A stretch of DNA of 64,000 nucleotides from Hypoxylon rubiginosum (taxonomy: Eukaryota > Ascomycota > Sordariomycetes > Xylariales > Hypoxylaceae). The position numbers were made by a program, and so were the translations under genes. The stretch is from positions 248,001 through 312,000 of the forward strand of contig CADCXA010000062.1 of NCBI GenBank assembly GCA_902806565.1, read 5' to 3'. Shown here piece by piece: positions 1 through 15,300 of this stretch. Each line of letters opens with the position of its first letter. Within the stretch, counting starts at the first letter, position 1. The notes beneath the pieces were generated by a model that saw only the letters and a list, made by a program, of their open reading frames with translations, did no database searches and was not told the origin of the DNA.

Positions 1-502
1 AATTAACCGGAATATTTTAAATTATATAAAGCTATTATTTATAATAAGATTTATATAAAAAATTATAATCTTTAGTTTAAATAAACTTTTATTAATATAT
101 TAAATAAGTTTATATTATTTATTATTATTTTTAAATAAATATTTAATATAAAATAAATAATATTATATATTATAAAATATTTATAATATTAAGAAATTTA
201 TATTTTATATAAGTTTATTATATTTTTAAAAATTATATAATATTTTAAATTTATAATATAATAATTTAAAGTTATAACGTTAAATAATTATATTAAAATA
301 TTATTATTAATTAAATAATTATTATTATAAAATAAATTTAAATATATAAATTTTAATAATAAATATTTAATATATAATAATTTTTTTTAATATAATTTTT
401 AAGTTATAATATATAAACTTTAATATTAAATTTAAAATTAATATTAAGTTTAATTTTAATTTTAGTTTCGGTTTTAATTAAAATGTTAATTAAAATAAAA
501 TT

Positions 503-588
503 CCACGGCCGCCCCAAAAAAAAAAGCCATATATTTAAGTTATAGCTTTTTATAAATTTTAAAAAGCTTAAATATATAGTTTTTTTTT
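503..588. repeat. GC island followed by hairpin-forming inverted repeat
   Basis: A 13-base G/C-rich patch at 503-515 (ccacggccgcccc) stands alone in A/T-only DNA. Right after it an A-run and ATATATTTAAG (about 516-539) are mirrored by CTTAAATATAT and a T-run (about 567-588). An inner AGCTTTTT/AAAAAGCT pair overlaps this, so the segment can fold into a long hairpin. It may be the terminus of an old transposon or a remnant that escaped mutation. No function is assigned. Confidence 0.45.
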
Positions 589-1382
589 CTAAGGTTTATT
601 TCGCCGGTTATAAAATTTTTTTATAAAGTATAATAATATATAAAATATATATAATAATTTAAAATAAAAAATTAAAAAGTAAGTTTAAAATATTAATATT
701 TATTTAAAAGCTATAAATTTATAAAAAGTAAAATTATTATAATATTTATAAATTTTTTTATTTTAAAAACCAACTTTTAATATAATAATTTATAAAATAA
801 ATATAATATTTTAAATAACTTTATATATTTAATAAATTAATAATTAAGTATTTAAAAGTATATATATAACAGTTTTTTTTATTACTTAAAAATAAATATT
901 AATAATAATAAAATTTATAATTTTTTTAATTTTAAAAACAATTAATTTAATTTATTAAATTAAAATAACTTTAATTACTTTTATATTAACCCTTATAATT
1001 AAAGAAAAAACACCTTTAAAATTTATTATTTAACTAATTTCTATTAATTTTAATTAAATAGATTTTACTTTTAATTATTTTTAAAATATTATAAAATCTA
1101 TATAATTTTATTAAAAAATTTATTATATAATTTATATTTAAAACTTTTAAAAAATTAAATATTTATTTATAACATTTTTATATAATATTTATAATTTAAT
1201 TTTAAATTATAATTTAATAACAATTTATTTATTTATATATAAAAGTTAAATTATTTTTTTAAATTTTTTTATTTTATTTTCTTTTTATTTTTTTTTACTT
1301 TAAAAATTTATTTATTATATTTAGCTTAAATAACTTTAATAATAATTTTAATTATTTTTTTTTAAATAATATTATTTTTTTT

Positions 1383-1500
1383 TATAAAACTAGTTTTTTT
1401 TATAAAACCGTTTTTTTATATAAAATATTTTTATATAAAATAAAGTTTTTATATAAAATAAGGTTTTTATTATAAACTAATTTTTTATTATAAATTAACC
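1383..1500. repeat. Degenerate short tandem repeat
   Basis: Four to six imperfect copies of a unit of about 20-25 bp, built on TTTTTATATAAAATAAAG, follow one another. The copies differ mainly by A/G changes and small length differences. Within the RIP block this is probably a mutated minisatellite of an old repeat. Confidence 0.4.
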
Positions 1501-2631
1501 TTTTTAATTTACCTATTTATTTTTTTTTTTTTATATATTATTATAAAAATTTTATTAATAAATATATTAATAACTTTAAATAAAAACTAATAATATTATT
1601 TAGTTTATTTTATTAAGTTTATTATAATATTTAACTTATAAACATTAAAAGAATATATTAATTACTTTAATTAAAATAATAAATAAATTATTAAATATAT
1701 TTAATATATTATAATAAAATAAAGTTTTAATATTTTATAATTAAAAGAAAATATTATAAGTAATAATAAATATAAAAGATATATTAAAAATATATTAATT
1801 AGCACAAATATTTAATTAATATTAAAGTATTATATATAATAAAAATAATATTTAAAAAAAAAACTATTTTAGCGTAATATTTAAATAAGTTATATACTAA
1901 GTTTAAGTTATATATAACTTAAAACGTTATATAACATTTTAACACCTTAATATTTTAATTTTATTATAATATAAATTAATATATTTATTATAACTTAAAA
2001 AACCTATATTATAATTTTATAATTATATTATTTCTTAATAATTTTTATTATTATTTTAATTATATATATTATAAGTTTATAAATTTAATTATAAAAAAAT
2101 AATTACTATAAATCTTTTTTATTTATTTTTATTTTTATTATAAATTTTCTTAATATATTAATAAAATAATAAAAAATTTTAAAACTTTTATTTAAAACTT
2201 ACATTTATTTTATTATTAAATTTAAGTTATATTTTAAAAGTTAAATTAAAAGTAACTATTTATAATATTTTTTATAATAATATTTTTATAAAACATTATA
2301 TTATTTATATTATAATTATTATAATATAAAAAACTTAAACTTTTTTATAGTTTTTAAAATAACTTATTAATATAAATATTTTATTAACTTTAAGTTAAAT
2401 TAAAAATAATATAAATTATAAACAAATATATTTTTTTTTTAATTATTATATTTAACTTTAAATACTTATTAATTTATAAAATATTATATTTATAAAATTA
2501 TAAAATATAAAAAAAGTAATAAATGTAAAATAAAAACCTGGAAATTAATATAAGTTATTATATTTTTTATTATTAATATAAAATATTTAAAATATTTAAA
2601 GTATTTTAATTTATAATTTATAATTTATTAA

Positions 2632-2724
<93 letters not shown>
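2632..2724. repeat. (ATT)n microsatellite
   Basis: About 31 uninterrupted ATT/TTA units. The array is perfectly regular within strongly mutated sequence, so it probably expanded by slippage after RIP had lowered the complexity of the region. Confidence 0.9.
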
Positions 2725-2725
<1 letters not shown>

Positions 2726-5700
2726 TATATTTAAATTAAAATCACTTTATTTAAATATATATAATAACTTATTTAAAACTTATAACCATTTTATATTTAA
2801 GTTATTAATTTTTATTTATATTAATTAGTTTAGTTTTTTATAATATATATAGTTTTTAAAAAAAAGAATATTAAATAAAAGTTTTTATAACTTAAAAACC
2901 TATAAAATTATAATATAAAATAACCTTAAAATAAATTTAAGTAAAAAAATATTATAAATTATTTTATTTAATATAATATTTTAAGATTTATAAATAATAA
3001 TAATATAAACTATTATAAAAAAAAATTACTTTTTAATATATATATTATTTTATATTATAAATTTTTATTATATATAAAAAATTAATATAATGATTTTTTT
3101 ATTAAAATTTTTAAAAGCTTTTTTATTAGTATTAATAAATAATAACTTAATATAATAATTAAAACTAATTATAATCACCTTAAAAAAATCTTAATTTAAA
3201 TTAAATTTTAATATTTAAAAAATATTATATATTATATTTTAAACTTTATTTATAAAACTAATAAATTTTTATAAGTTATATATAAATATTATTTTATAAT
3301 TAATATAAATAAAAAATGTTTTTAAAAAGTTACTAATATTTTTTAAATTAGTTTTATTTATTTTAATATTTTAATTTTAAGTTTTTATATTTATAATAAA
3401 ATAATTTAAACTAAATATATAATTATAATTAAAATTTTAAACTATAATTTTTATAAAATAAATATATAAAGTATTTATAAAACTTTTAACTTTTTTTTAT
3501 ATAGATTTTATTATATAACGTAATATAAAAAGCTTTTAAAATAAAAATAAAACTTTTTTTTCTTAAAGTTTAAATAACATTTAATAAAATAAGGCTTGGT
3601 TGTTTTTATATTATTATTAAATAATTATTAAGAAAATAAAATATAAAAAAAACTAATATATAATATAATTATAAATTTTATTATTATTATTAAAATTACC
3701 AGTAAAATAAATAAACTTATTTATAATAAAAAAAAACTAATAGAAATTATTAATTAATAAAACATTAAGCCTTTTAAAAAATCTATTTTATTAATTAAAA
3801 AATATTTTATTAAAACGTTTATTAATATAAATTAATATTTTTAACCTTAATATGTTTTTTTTATTAATTATAAGATATTATATATTATAAAAACAACGTT
3901 ATAAAATATTAAAAATTATAAATATTTTAAATAAAAGTTTATAATTATAATTAATAAATAAATAAAAAAGCGAATATAATATTTACTTATTAATTTAATT
4001 ATTAATTATATTAATAAAAACCATTTAAACTATAAATAAATTACTATTATTTTATAATAACTATAAATATAAAAATATTATTTTTATTAAATAAAACTTT
4101 TTTATATCGCTATTATTATTTATATATATATATAAAAAAAAAAGCCGGTAATTATATAAATAATTTTATTAAAAATATTTAAATATAATATTATATATTA
4201 TATATTATTTTATGTTTAATATATTATATATTATTAAAGGTATATTTTTTATATTAAAATTCTTAAATATTTTACCTTATAATTTATTTTAATAATTTTT
4301 TATAATAAAAAACTTATAATAATACCGTTTAATATAAAGTTTTTAGTTATAATTAATATTAATATTTTAGTAACTTAATAAATTAACAAGTTTTTTTTTT
4401 AATTATAATTTTAATATTATATAAGTTACTTTTTATTAATCTTTTAAAATAATATTATTTATTATATATAAAAACTTAAATTTATTTTTTATTATTTTTA
4501 AACGTTTTAAATATTTTTTATATAATATTAAAACCATATTTATATTATTATTTTTTATAATTATATTTATAAACTATATATATATTTTTAAAAAGCGATA
4601 GTTTATATTATATATTATATAACTATCTTTTTATAAAAAAAAATCTAATAATAAATAATAAATCTTTTAAACTAAATAATTTTATTTTTTATTTAATTTA
4701 TTTATTATTTTAAAAACAAAGAAAAATATAAGTTATTAATTTAAAATATAAAGTAAAATAACTTTTATAATATTAATATAAATATTAATTTACTTTTTAA
4801 TTTTACTATAATATTTTATAATATAATTAATAATAATATTTATATTTATATAAAAAGAAATATTAATATTTATAAATTAATAAAAACTTATTAATAAATT
4901 ATATTAATTTAAATATAAATTATTTTATTATAATTTTAAATATCACCACGTTTTATTATCTCGTATTTTTAATTTAAATATATTATATTCTTTTTTTTTA
5001 AAATAAAACCGGTATATTAATAACAGTTTTAAATTTTTTTTATTTTATATTTATTTTATTGTTTTTTTATTTATATAAAAATAATATTAACTTATATAAA
5101 CGTAGCGTTAATAATAATTTATAATAGTATTAAATTAAACTTAAGTTAAATTTAACTTTAAAAAATTAAAACTTAAAAAATTCCTAGTATTTATTTTTTA
5201 GTTAATAGTTTTTAATTTTAATTTTATATTTATTATATAATATTTTTATATTTTAACGAATTCCTTTCATAATATTAATATAAATAAATCTAAAATAAAA
5301 GTATTTTTAAATTAATATAATTTATAATTATAATTGTTTTTATATTTTTATTATTTATATTTATATTATTAATTTTCCAAGTTAAATTTTTACTATAAAA
5401 TGATTTTTTAAAATACCTTACTTTTAAAATAAAAATACCACGTTATAATATAAAATCTTTTTTATAATAAATAACAAAATATAATTATATATTATAATTT
5501 ATTTATAATTCTTTATATTTTAAACTTTAATATATATTAATATAAATTTTATTAATATAAATTTATAAAACTTAATATAATAAAAATAAAAAACATATTT
5601 AAATAATAAATAAAAACTTTATATTTTTAATATTATTAATATTAATAAAAGCGGGGTTTTTTAATAAAATTAATATATTAAAATATCCGATTAAAAATTA

Positions 5701-8700
5701 CTTAAAAGTTTAGTTTTATTAAATTAGTTAATATATTATATAATTACTTTTTATTTATAAGTTTCTAATAATATTTATTAATAAAAACCCAATTTTAATT
5801 ATAAACTTAATATTATATTAAAATATTTAAAATAATATATTAAAAACTATAATATTTTATAAAATAACCATTTTTTTATTATATAATATATTTAATATAT
5901 TATTAATAAATAACTTAACGTTAATAAAGTTTTATAAAATTAATTACTTTTTTTAAATAAAAAAAAACAAACAAATAAAAATAAAACTTAAAATTTATTA
6001 AACTTATTTAAAAAAATATAATAAATAAAAAGTATATATAATTAATAAATATTTATAAAATCTTAAAAACGAAAAAACATTTAATTATTATAATTAATAA
6101 AAAAATTAATATAATTTTATAGTTACTATAATTTTAATTTTTTAATTAATATATTTAATATTATAATTTTATTAAAAACATTTTTATTTTATTTTTATTT
6201 TTAATTATTAAATTAATATTAATAGTAATATTATTAAAATTATTTATTTTATAAATAAAAAACTAATTTAAAACATTATTATTTTTAAAAAAAATATTTA
6301 AATTTATTTAATTAAAAATAAAACTATAATAACTAAAATAATTATTAAATAAAAATTAAAGCCAGGTTTTAATAACATGTTTATATATTTAAAAACAATT
6401 TTAAAACTAGTTAGTTATTATTAAAATCTCCTAGCTTTTTATAAAATAAATAATAATAATATTTAATTTTTAAAAAACTAAAAGAAACTTATTATATATT
6501 TTATTTATATTATATAAAAAATAAATAATATAATTATAATATTTATATTATTAGTTTTAAACTTATATATAATAAATAAATTAATAATAATTAAATATTA
6601 AAATATATATAAAAAAATAAAAAAAACTTTTTATATTATATTATTAAATTACCGTTAATTTTTAAAATATATGTAACTATTTTTTATAAAAAGTAATTTT
6701 AAAAAATATTTAAATTTAATAAAGCTTTTTTATTAAAAAAATATTATATATTTTAAAAAATAAAGAAAATAAATAATTTAAAATAAAACTAAAATCTATA
6801 TAATTAATTATAAAGTAAAAAAATAATTTATATATATTCTTTTTATTATTCTTTTTATAATATTTTTTATATATATTATTTTATTTTAATTTAATGTTAA
6901 ATTATTTTTTTTTACACTGATTATATTAATATATTTCTTTTATAATTAAAACCTTATTAAAATCTTTTTTAATTACTATATTTTATTCTTTTAAAAAGGA
7001 CTTTTAATTATTATTATTATATATAAAAAAGCTTTTATTTAAATTATAAAACAGTTTAATATATTAAAAATATATATATAAATAACTAATAAAGGTTTAA
7101 ATATAATAAAATTATTTAATAAAATTATAAAATAAATAAAGCCGATTAAATAAACAGTAAAATTTAAATAAATTATAAAAAAAAAACAGTTAAATTTATA
7201 ATTATTCTTTAAATTTTTATTTTTAAATAAACCATTAACTTTTAAATATTATAAAAAAAAAACCTATTTTAAGTTTATTATAATAGTTAATAAAAACTAT
7301 TAACTTGATTTTATATTAATAGATTTATTAACGGTAAAAAACTATTTAATTTATTAATATAATATTAATTTTTATAAATTCGGTATTTAAAAAAAGATTT
7401 TTTTATACCGTTATATAAAATAATAACCATGTTAAATAACAGCTTAAAACCTATAAGTTTTTATAAAAATTAACGTATTTAATTTTATATATTTATTTAA
7501 ATAATATATTTCGTTTAAAAAACTATATATAAAGTTTAAATATTAGGTTAAAAAAAGGCAAATAATAAAAAATTAATTTTTTTAATTATATATTTATTAC
7601 CAGTAATTATAATATAAAAAAACTATATATTAACTTTAAAAATTATATTTTTTATAATATTAAATATAAATATATATTTTAATAATATAAAAATTATATT
7701 TATAAAAAATATTAAAAACATATTTATAATTTATAATTTAACTAATAAACTATATAATTTTAAACTAATTAACTATTATTTATATTTTAAAATTTATATA
7801 GGTTTTTTTATTAATTATAATTATAATATATTTTTTATTTTATAAAATTCATTTTATAGATTTAATTAAAAAAACTAGGTTAAAAAAAGTGGAAAAAAAA
7901 TATAATTAACTTTAAAATAAAAGAATTAATTAAAAAATAAAAAAATAAAAAACATATAACTAATTATTTAATACCTTAAATAAAATATTTTAAATACACT
8001 TTTAAATAAATTTAATAAATATATTAAATTCTTTTTAACATTATTTTAAATAAAAATTTTTTTATTAAAGTTAAAAAAGAAATATACTTTAATATTACAA
8101 TTAAAAATATCATATAATTTAAAATAAAAAAAATACACCTAATTAATAATTTAGTTAAATTTAAATAAAATATAAAGTTAACATGATATAAAAATATATA
8201 ATAATAAATTCGTTAATAATTTCTTATAATAATTTCTTTAAAACTTAAAACAATAATATCCTTTAAATAAAATTAATTAAAATATTAATTAAAATTTTAA
8301 TTAAAATATAAATTAAAATCTAATAATAATATATAATTATATATAATATTTAACTTTTAATTATTTAATTATCGTAATATTAATTAATTAATTAAATTAT
8401 ATTAATTTAAATTTTAATAATAATTTTAAGATTAATATTTTTTTTACTTAAATAATTAAAGCTTTTTAATAAATATATTTAACATTAAATAAGTTTTAAA
8501 AATTTTTTTTAATTAATTTAAAAAATAATTTTTAAATTAAAAAGTTTATATTTAAATTATATTTGTTTATAAATTTAATATTAAATTACTATATATTATA
8601 AATTATTTAAAATTATTAAAAAACTATTTAAACTTTTAATAAATTATTTTTAAAATAATGTTAAATTTATTTTATTTAATATATAACGAATAATTTAAAT

Positions 8701-11700
8701 ATAGTTTTTTAAGATTAAATTTTAAATTCTTTTTTATAATAATTTAAGATTTTCTTTTTTATTAATTTAAATAATAAAACTTATTATTTAAATTATAAAA
8801 AATATTTTCCTTAAAATATAAAAATTATTTTTATTTATTATATTTATTTTTTTATTATTAAAAAAAACTAATATAATTATTTTATTAATAAAAAATCCTA
8901 TTAATTTTTTATAATTATTTTTACTTTTTTTAATTAAAAGAGCTTCGTTTATTAAAAAAAAAGTTTTTATCACTAGGTATTATTTTTAATATAATAATAA
9001 AACTTAATATTAATTTAAAACCTAATTAAATAATTAACACGTTTTATAAAAAAATAGTAAAATATATTATAATAATTATTAATAATTTATATAATATTAT
9101 AAAAGTTTTATTATAATAATTATAATTTATATTTAATAAAATATATGTTATATATTATAATAAAAAAAACCTAAAATTAATAATTTAATTTTTATATTAA
9201 TTTATTAAAATTAATAATAATAAAAACATTAAAATAATTAATAATTATTAATTATTAATATATTAATATTAAACTAAATAATATATTTTAAAATATATAA
9301 AATAATAAAAATAAAATCATTTTATTTAATATATTAAAAAATATTATTTATATTAATAACATTAAAAAAATAATAAAACATTTAATTTATATATTTTAAT
9401 TTTAAAACCTTTTTTTTATATTTAATAAAATTAAATTTAATAATAATTTAATAACTTATAAAAGTTTTTATAAAAGTTTTACTAATATATTTTAATAAAA
9501 AAATCTATTTATTAATTATAATAATTTTTAAATTATAATAAAAGTATAAAACTTTATAAAAATAAATATTAAAAATAATAATTTTATAAATATTAATAAT
9601 ATTAATAAAAATATTAATAATATTAATAAAAATATTAATAACTAAAAATAAATAAATACTTATAACTAATTAAATAACATAGTATATTATATTAATAATA
9701 ATAATATTAATAATAATATTTTATAAATAACTATATTATAAACTTTTTTTTTATCGCTAAAAAATCAATTAAACGATATTAAAAAAATTTAATTTATTTA
9801 AAAATTATTTTAATAATATATAAAAAATTCGGATTATAATAAAACTAACTGAAAAATTATTATTAAAAAATTAATTAATAGTTAATTCTATTTTAAAATA
9901 AAACTTAAAAACTATTATTTTAATATATAAAATCTTAGTTATTTTTTAGTAATATTTATTAAAATTTTACTATATAATTTAAATAGTTTTATTTTAATAA
10001 AAAAAAAAGCTTAATTAATAAAAATAAATAATAAAAAAAACTTTAACGTTAAAATATATAATATATTATTTAAATAATCCCTTATAAATTTTTTATTATT
10101 AATAAACTTTTATAGTTAAGTTATAATTAAATTATAATAATATAATATTATAATAATAATTAATTTTATATTTTTATTTTTTATATTTAACAAAATAATT
10201 AAAAATAATAATAATAAAAAAATTATTTAAAAAAATTAAAAAAAATTAAAAATAATAATTTTAAAAAAGTTTTTAAAAGTAAATAAAAAATTAGTAACTT
10301 ATATATATAAAAAATCTTAAATAAATTAAATATATTTAATTACTAGTAATTATTATTTAATAAAAAAAATATAATAATAAAAAAAATTAAAAAGTTTTAT
10401 AATTAATATTAGATTTTTAGTTATTTAATATATTATTAATTTAAATAATTTGTTATTATTAATATATATTAAAATAAAAAGAAAATTTTATAATTTAAAA
10501 TATTATTAATAAATAAAACGAAAATTAAAATAATATTTATTTAATAAATATTAAAACGAATTAAACAAAATTAATTAAAATCCAGTTATTTTAATTATAT
10601 AGTTTTATTAATATATTAAAGTATTTTTAAATAAAATTATTTATTTATTTATTAAAAATAAAGCTTTTAAATTAATTAATTATTACTTTAAAATAATAAA
10701 AATTAATTAATATAACGTTTTTTTTTTATAGCTTCTTATAATTTTTTAATAATATTAATATAAAAAAGTTATTAAATGATTTAATAACATCGAAAAATTA
10801 AAAAAAGGTTAATAAATTTATTAGATAAATTAATATATATTTTTAAGAAAATGTTAATTCTAAGAAATTTAAATAAAAAAAAGTGATTTTAAGTTTAAAT
10901 CGCCTTAATTTATTAAATAAACTAAAAAAGAATTTAAATAAATTAAAAAAAGAATAAAAACACGAAGTTTATTATATTATTATATTTTTTTAAAAGTATT
11001 ATTATATTGTAATATATTTTAAATATAATAAAAGTAAAAAAGAAATCCTTAAAAAAAAAAACTATTAATTTAAAAAAAAATATCGGTTTAATTAACCTTA
11101 AGTTATAATATTATATATAATATTATAAAACAATGTTTTATATTTAAAATAAAAATTAATTAATTATATTTAATAAAATAAAATAATTACCACGGTTTTA
11201 TATTATAATTATAATTATATTTTTATTTTTATTAAAAAAAACTTAATAATATTTATATATTATATAATAAATTATATAATAAAGTTTAAAATATTAATAA
11301 TTAATAAAATAATACTTATAATTATTAAGTTAAATAAGTTAAAAAAGTAATTTTAATTTATTAATATTAATAATATAGATTTTAATAAAATAACTTATAA
11401 TTTAATAATAAAAATATTAAATAAAATATACTTAAAAAAAGAATTATTAGTAATTAATATTTATAATTATATATTTAAATATAATATATTTTATTTTTTA
11501 GTAAATAATTAATGTTAATTATATTATAATATTATATATTTTATATATTTTATAATATATTAATAATAAAAATATTTAAAGAAATTAACTTTTAAAATAT
11601 TAAAAAATAATAATAAAATAACTTTAAATAAAATAATATTAATTATAAATAATAAAATAATATTATTTATATTTTAAATATATTAATATTAAAGTTTAGT

Positions 11701-12161
11701 TTTTTAATATTTATATTTTTATAATTATATTTTTTTTATTTAAGTTATTAAAAAACTTAAAAAATAAATACAATATTATATTAAGTTTAAAAGTTTATTA
11801 TATATAAAAAAATATTATTAATAAACTTTATTAAAAGTAAATATATATATTTTAATATTATTAAATATTTATTTATTAAACTTTAAAGAAAATAATATTT
11901 ATTATTAAACTTTAATAATTTAATTAACTTTATTTATATTTTAAAAAAGGTTTTTATTAATTAAATATAATATATTATTATAAATATAAAAGAATCTTAG
12001 TTAAAATCTTTTTTTTTATTTTTAAAATATTAATTATAATTTTAATTTATTAAAAAGATTTAAAAACAATGTTATTTTAAATAAAAAAATTTAAAATGGG
12101 AAACTTAATATAAATAATTTTAAAAACCTAAAAAATAATTTTAATAAAAAAAATATAATAT

Positions 12162-12324
12162 TAATATTATAGTTTATTATAATTAAATAAGGGTTAATAT
12201 TAAATAAAAATATTATATTAAATATATTTTAAAATTAAATTTAAAGTAAAAAAATTAATTATAAGTTTATAATTAATAATATAACCTTATAAATTAAATT
12301 ATAAAAGTTACGGTTTTAAAATAT
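12162..12324 (+). repeat. Direct repeat, left copy (possible LTR)
   Basis: Left member of the 163-bp direct-repeat pair. It shares long runs with the right copy, including AACCTTATAAATTAAA near its end. It differs by gggtta versus aaatta and attata versus attaca, both transition-type changes. Its inverted ends are mutated more than those of the right copy. Confidence 0.6.
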
Positions 12325-15300
12325 AATTTTAAAATAACTAATTATAAAATAATTAAAATATTTATAAATTTATAATTTATAAATAACTTTTATATTTTTT
12401 TTTTATTCTTTTTAATAAAATTATGTTTATTTTTAATAATAATAATAATAATTAATTAATAATTAGTTTTTTATTAAAAAAAAAAGTTATAATTTTTTAA
12501 TTTTTTATTATTTAATAATAAAAATGTTTTATTTATAATAAAAATTAATTACTTTATTAATAAGTTTTATTAAATAATATATAAGGTTTTATAATATAAT
12601 TAAAGTTTTAAAGTTAATATTATTTAAGTTATTTTTTAATTTTATAATTTTTATAATAATTTTATTTATTATAAAATTAAGTTTATTATATTAAAATATT
12701 AAAATATTAATTTCTTTTTATAATTTATCGTGACTTTTTTAAAAAAATTTAAACTATATATTAATATTTTTTTTATATAAATAATTTTTAATTATTTAAG
12801 AAATTTCTTTTTCGTTAATATTTATAATATTTTTAATGTTTTTAACTATTATTAATATTTTATTAATATCGTTTTTTAAAATTATTATAATTAATTAAAT
12901 TCTTTTTGTTTTTAGTTATAAAATTTATAAGGTTCCTTTTTTTTAAGTTATAAATAAATTTTTAAAGTTTATAGTTTATATAAAATTAAAATAATATAAA
13001 TATACTAATTATTTTTTTTATAATTACGTTTAAATTACTAGATATTTTTATATATTATATAATTAAAAAAAGTGCTTTTTTAAATAATAAATACTTTTAA
13101 AATTTACTAGTATAATATAATATAATTATATTTTTAAAGTTATTTTATATAATATAGATTTTTATATATATTATATAAAATAAATTTTTATTATAATTAT
13201 TTAAAATATTAATTTAAATAAAAATATTAATAAATAATTTAAAATTATAATTAAATTTTATTATATCTTTTTTTATTACGTATTTTTTTATTATATATTT
13301 ATAATAAAATTATATATTATAAAATAAGTTTAAATTAAAAGTTTTTATATTTAATATTTAATATAATTTATTAACTAAAAATTCCTTGATTTTTATAGTT
13401 TTATAAGTAATTTTAAATTTTTATAAAACTTAAAATTTAAATGTTTTTTACCGTTTAAATAATTAATTTTATAAAATAGTATTTTTTTTATTATTATTTA
13501 TAATTAACTTGTTTATAAAATTATAATTTAAGTTTTTATTTTACCAGTTATTTAAATTATTATTTATAAGGTTATTTATAAACTTATAGTTTAATTTTTA
13601 TATTTAATTATTTAACTTTTTAAATTATATTAATAATATTATATATTTTTTTTTTTATAAAATATAAGTTTTATTATAAACTGTTATATTTTTAATAATA
13701 TTATTTCTTTTTAATCCTAGTTAATATTTAAACTTATTTATTTATTAATAAGTTTAAAATTACTTAATTTTATTATTTCTTTTTAAATAAATTATTTTAT
13801 TATAAAACTTATAACATGTTAAAAACTAAGTATTTTTAAATTTTATATTATTATAAAAAATATAAATATTTATAATATTTATTATATTACTTATTATAAT
13901 ATTAAAATTTAATTAATTAATAATATTAACTTATTTTTTAATAACGTTAAAAAATTAAATATTAATTTATTTAAAAACTTATTATTAATTAATAATAATT
14001 TTAAATCTTTTATTTATTATATAATTTCGGTTTTTAATTTTTATTAAGTTTTTTATCAACTTTTAATATTAATAATAAACTTTATAATATTATTAACAAA
14101 TTTTTTAAATAATTTATTTATAAATTATATAAAATTTATAATAAGTTTTATAAATTTATTAATTTATTTTATAATTTATTACTAATTATAAATTATAATT
14201 ATATTAATAATATTATTTTATTTATAATTATATAATAATTATTATAATAAAATAAATATATAAAAATAAAAGTTATAATATTATTATATATTTTATTAAT
14301 TTACAGTTTAATTATCCTAGTTAATATATTATAAATAAATAAAATATCTTTTTTTTTTATTAATAAAAATATTAAAATTAAAACGTTTTTTAATATAAAA
14401 TAAATACCTTTATAAATAATATTATTAAAACTTAATAAAAAGTAATATATTAATTTATTTTATAAAGTTAATAACTTTAATTATAAGGTTATATTAATTT
14501 ATTTAACTTTTATTATTTATTTTTTAAATATATTAATTTATTATTTTATAAACTTATAAAATTTTTAATAAATAAACTTTTTTATAGTATTTTATTAGTT
14601 AGTTTATAAGTTTATTATTTTTAAAAATAGTTACTAGGATTTTTATTATTTAAAAAATGTTTTTATAAGGTTTTTAATTATTATTTTTTATAGTGTATTT
14701 TTTTTATTTAACTAAGTAATAAATTTTAAGATTTTTTTAATATTATTTAATTTTCCTTTTAACGATTTATTTAAGCTTTTATTCTTTTTTTATTTTATTT
14801 ATAATTATTAGTTTAAATTTAAATATTTTTTTATTAAAAGAATTTAAGTTTTATTTTAGTTTTTATAAATATATAATTAAAATTATAAAGTACATTTTTT
14901 AAATGTTTAAAAAGTTAAATTTATATATAAATAATAAGATTTTTTTAATAATTTTAAAAGGATTTATTTTTAATAAAATATATTTAATTTTAAGTTTATT
15001 AAATAAATAATATTTTTTATATAATTATAAATAAATTATTTTGTTTTTTTTTTAAATTTATTAAAATAAATTTATTATTATATTATTTTTTTATAATTAT
15101 TATAATTATATTAATTAAATAAACCGTTTAATATATATTATTTAGTTAAATAATATTATTTATTTTATTTGTTATTTTATAATGTTTATTAATATTAAAA
15201 ATGTTTAATATAAAATAAAACTTTATTTTAATTATTAATTTATAATATGTTAAAATTACTTATTATATAAAATTATATAATTATTTTCACCGTATAATTT

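Noticed and set aside
8788..8973. 61-codon minus-strand ORF in the AT block
   Set aside because: It consists of Lys/Asn/Ile/Phe only, the expected product of random A/T sequence; no motif.
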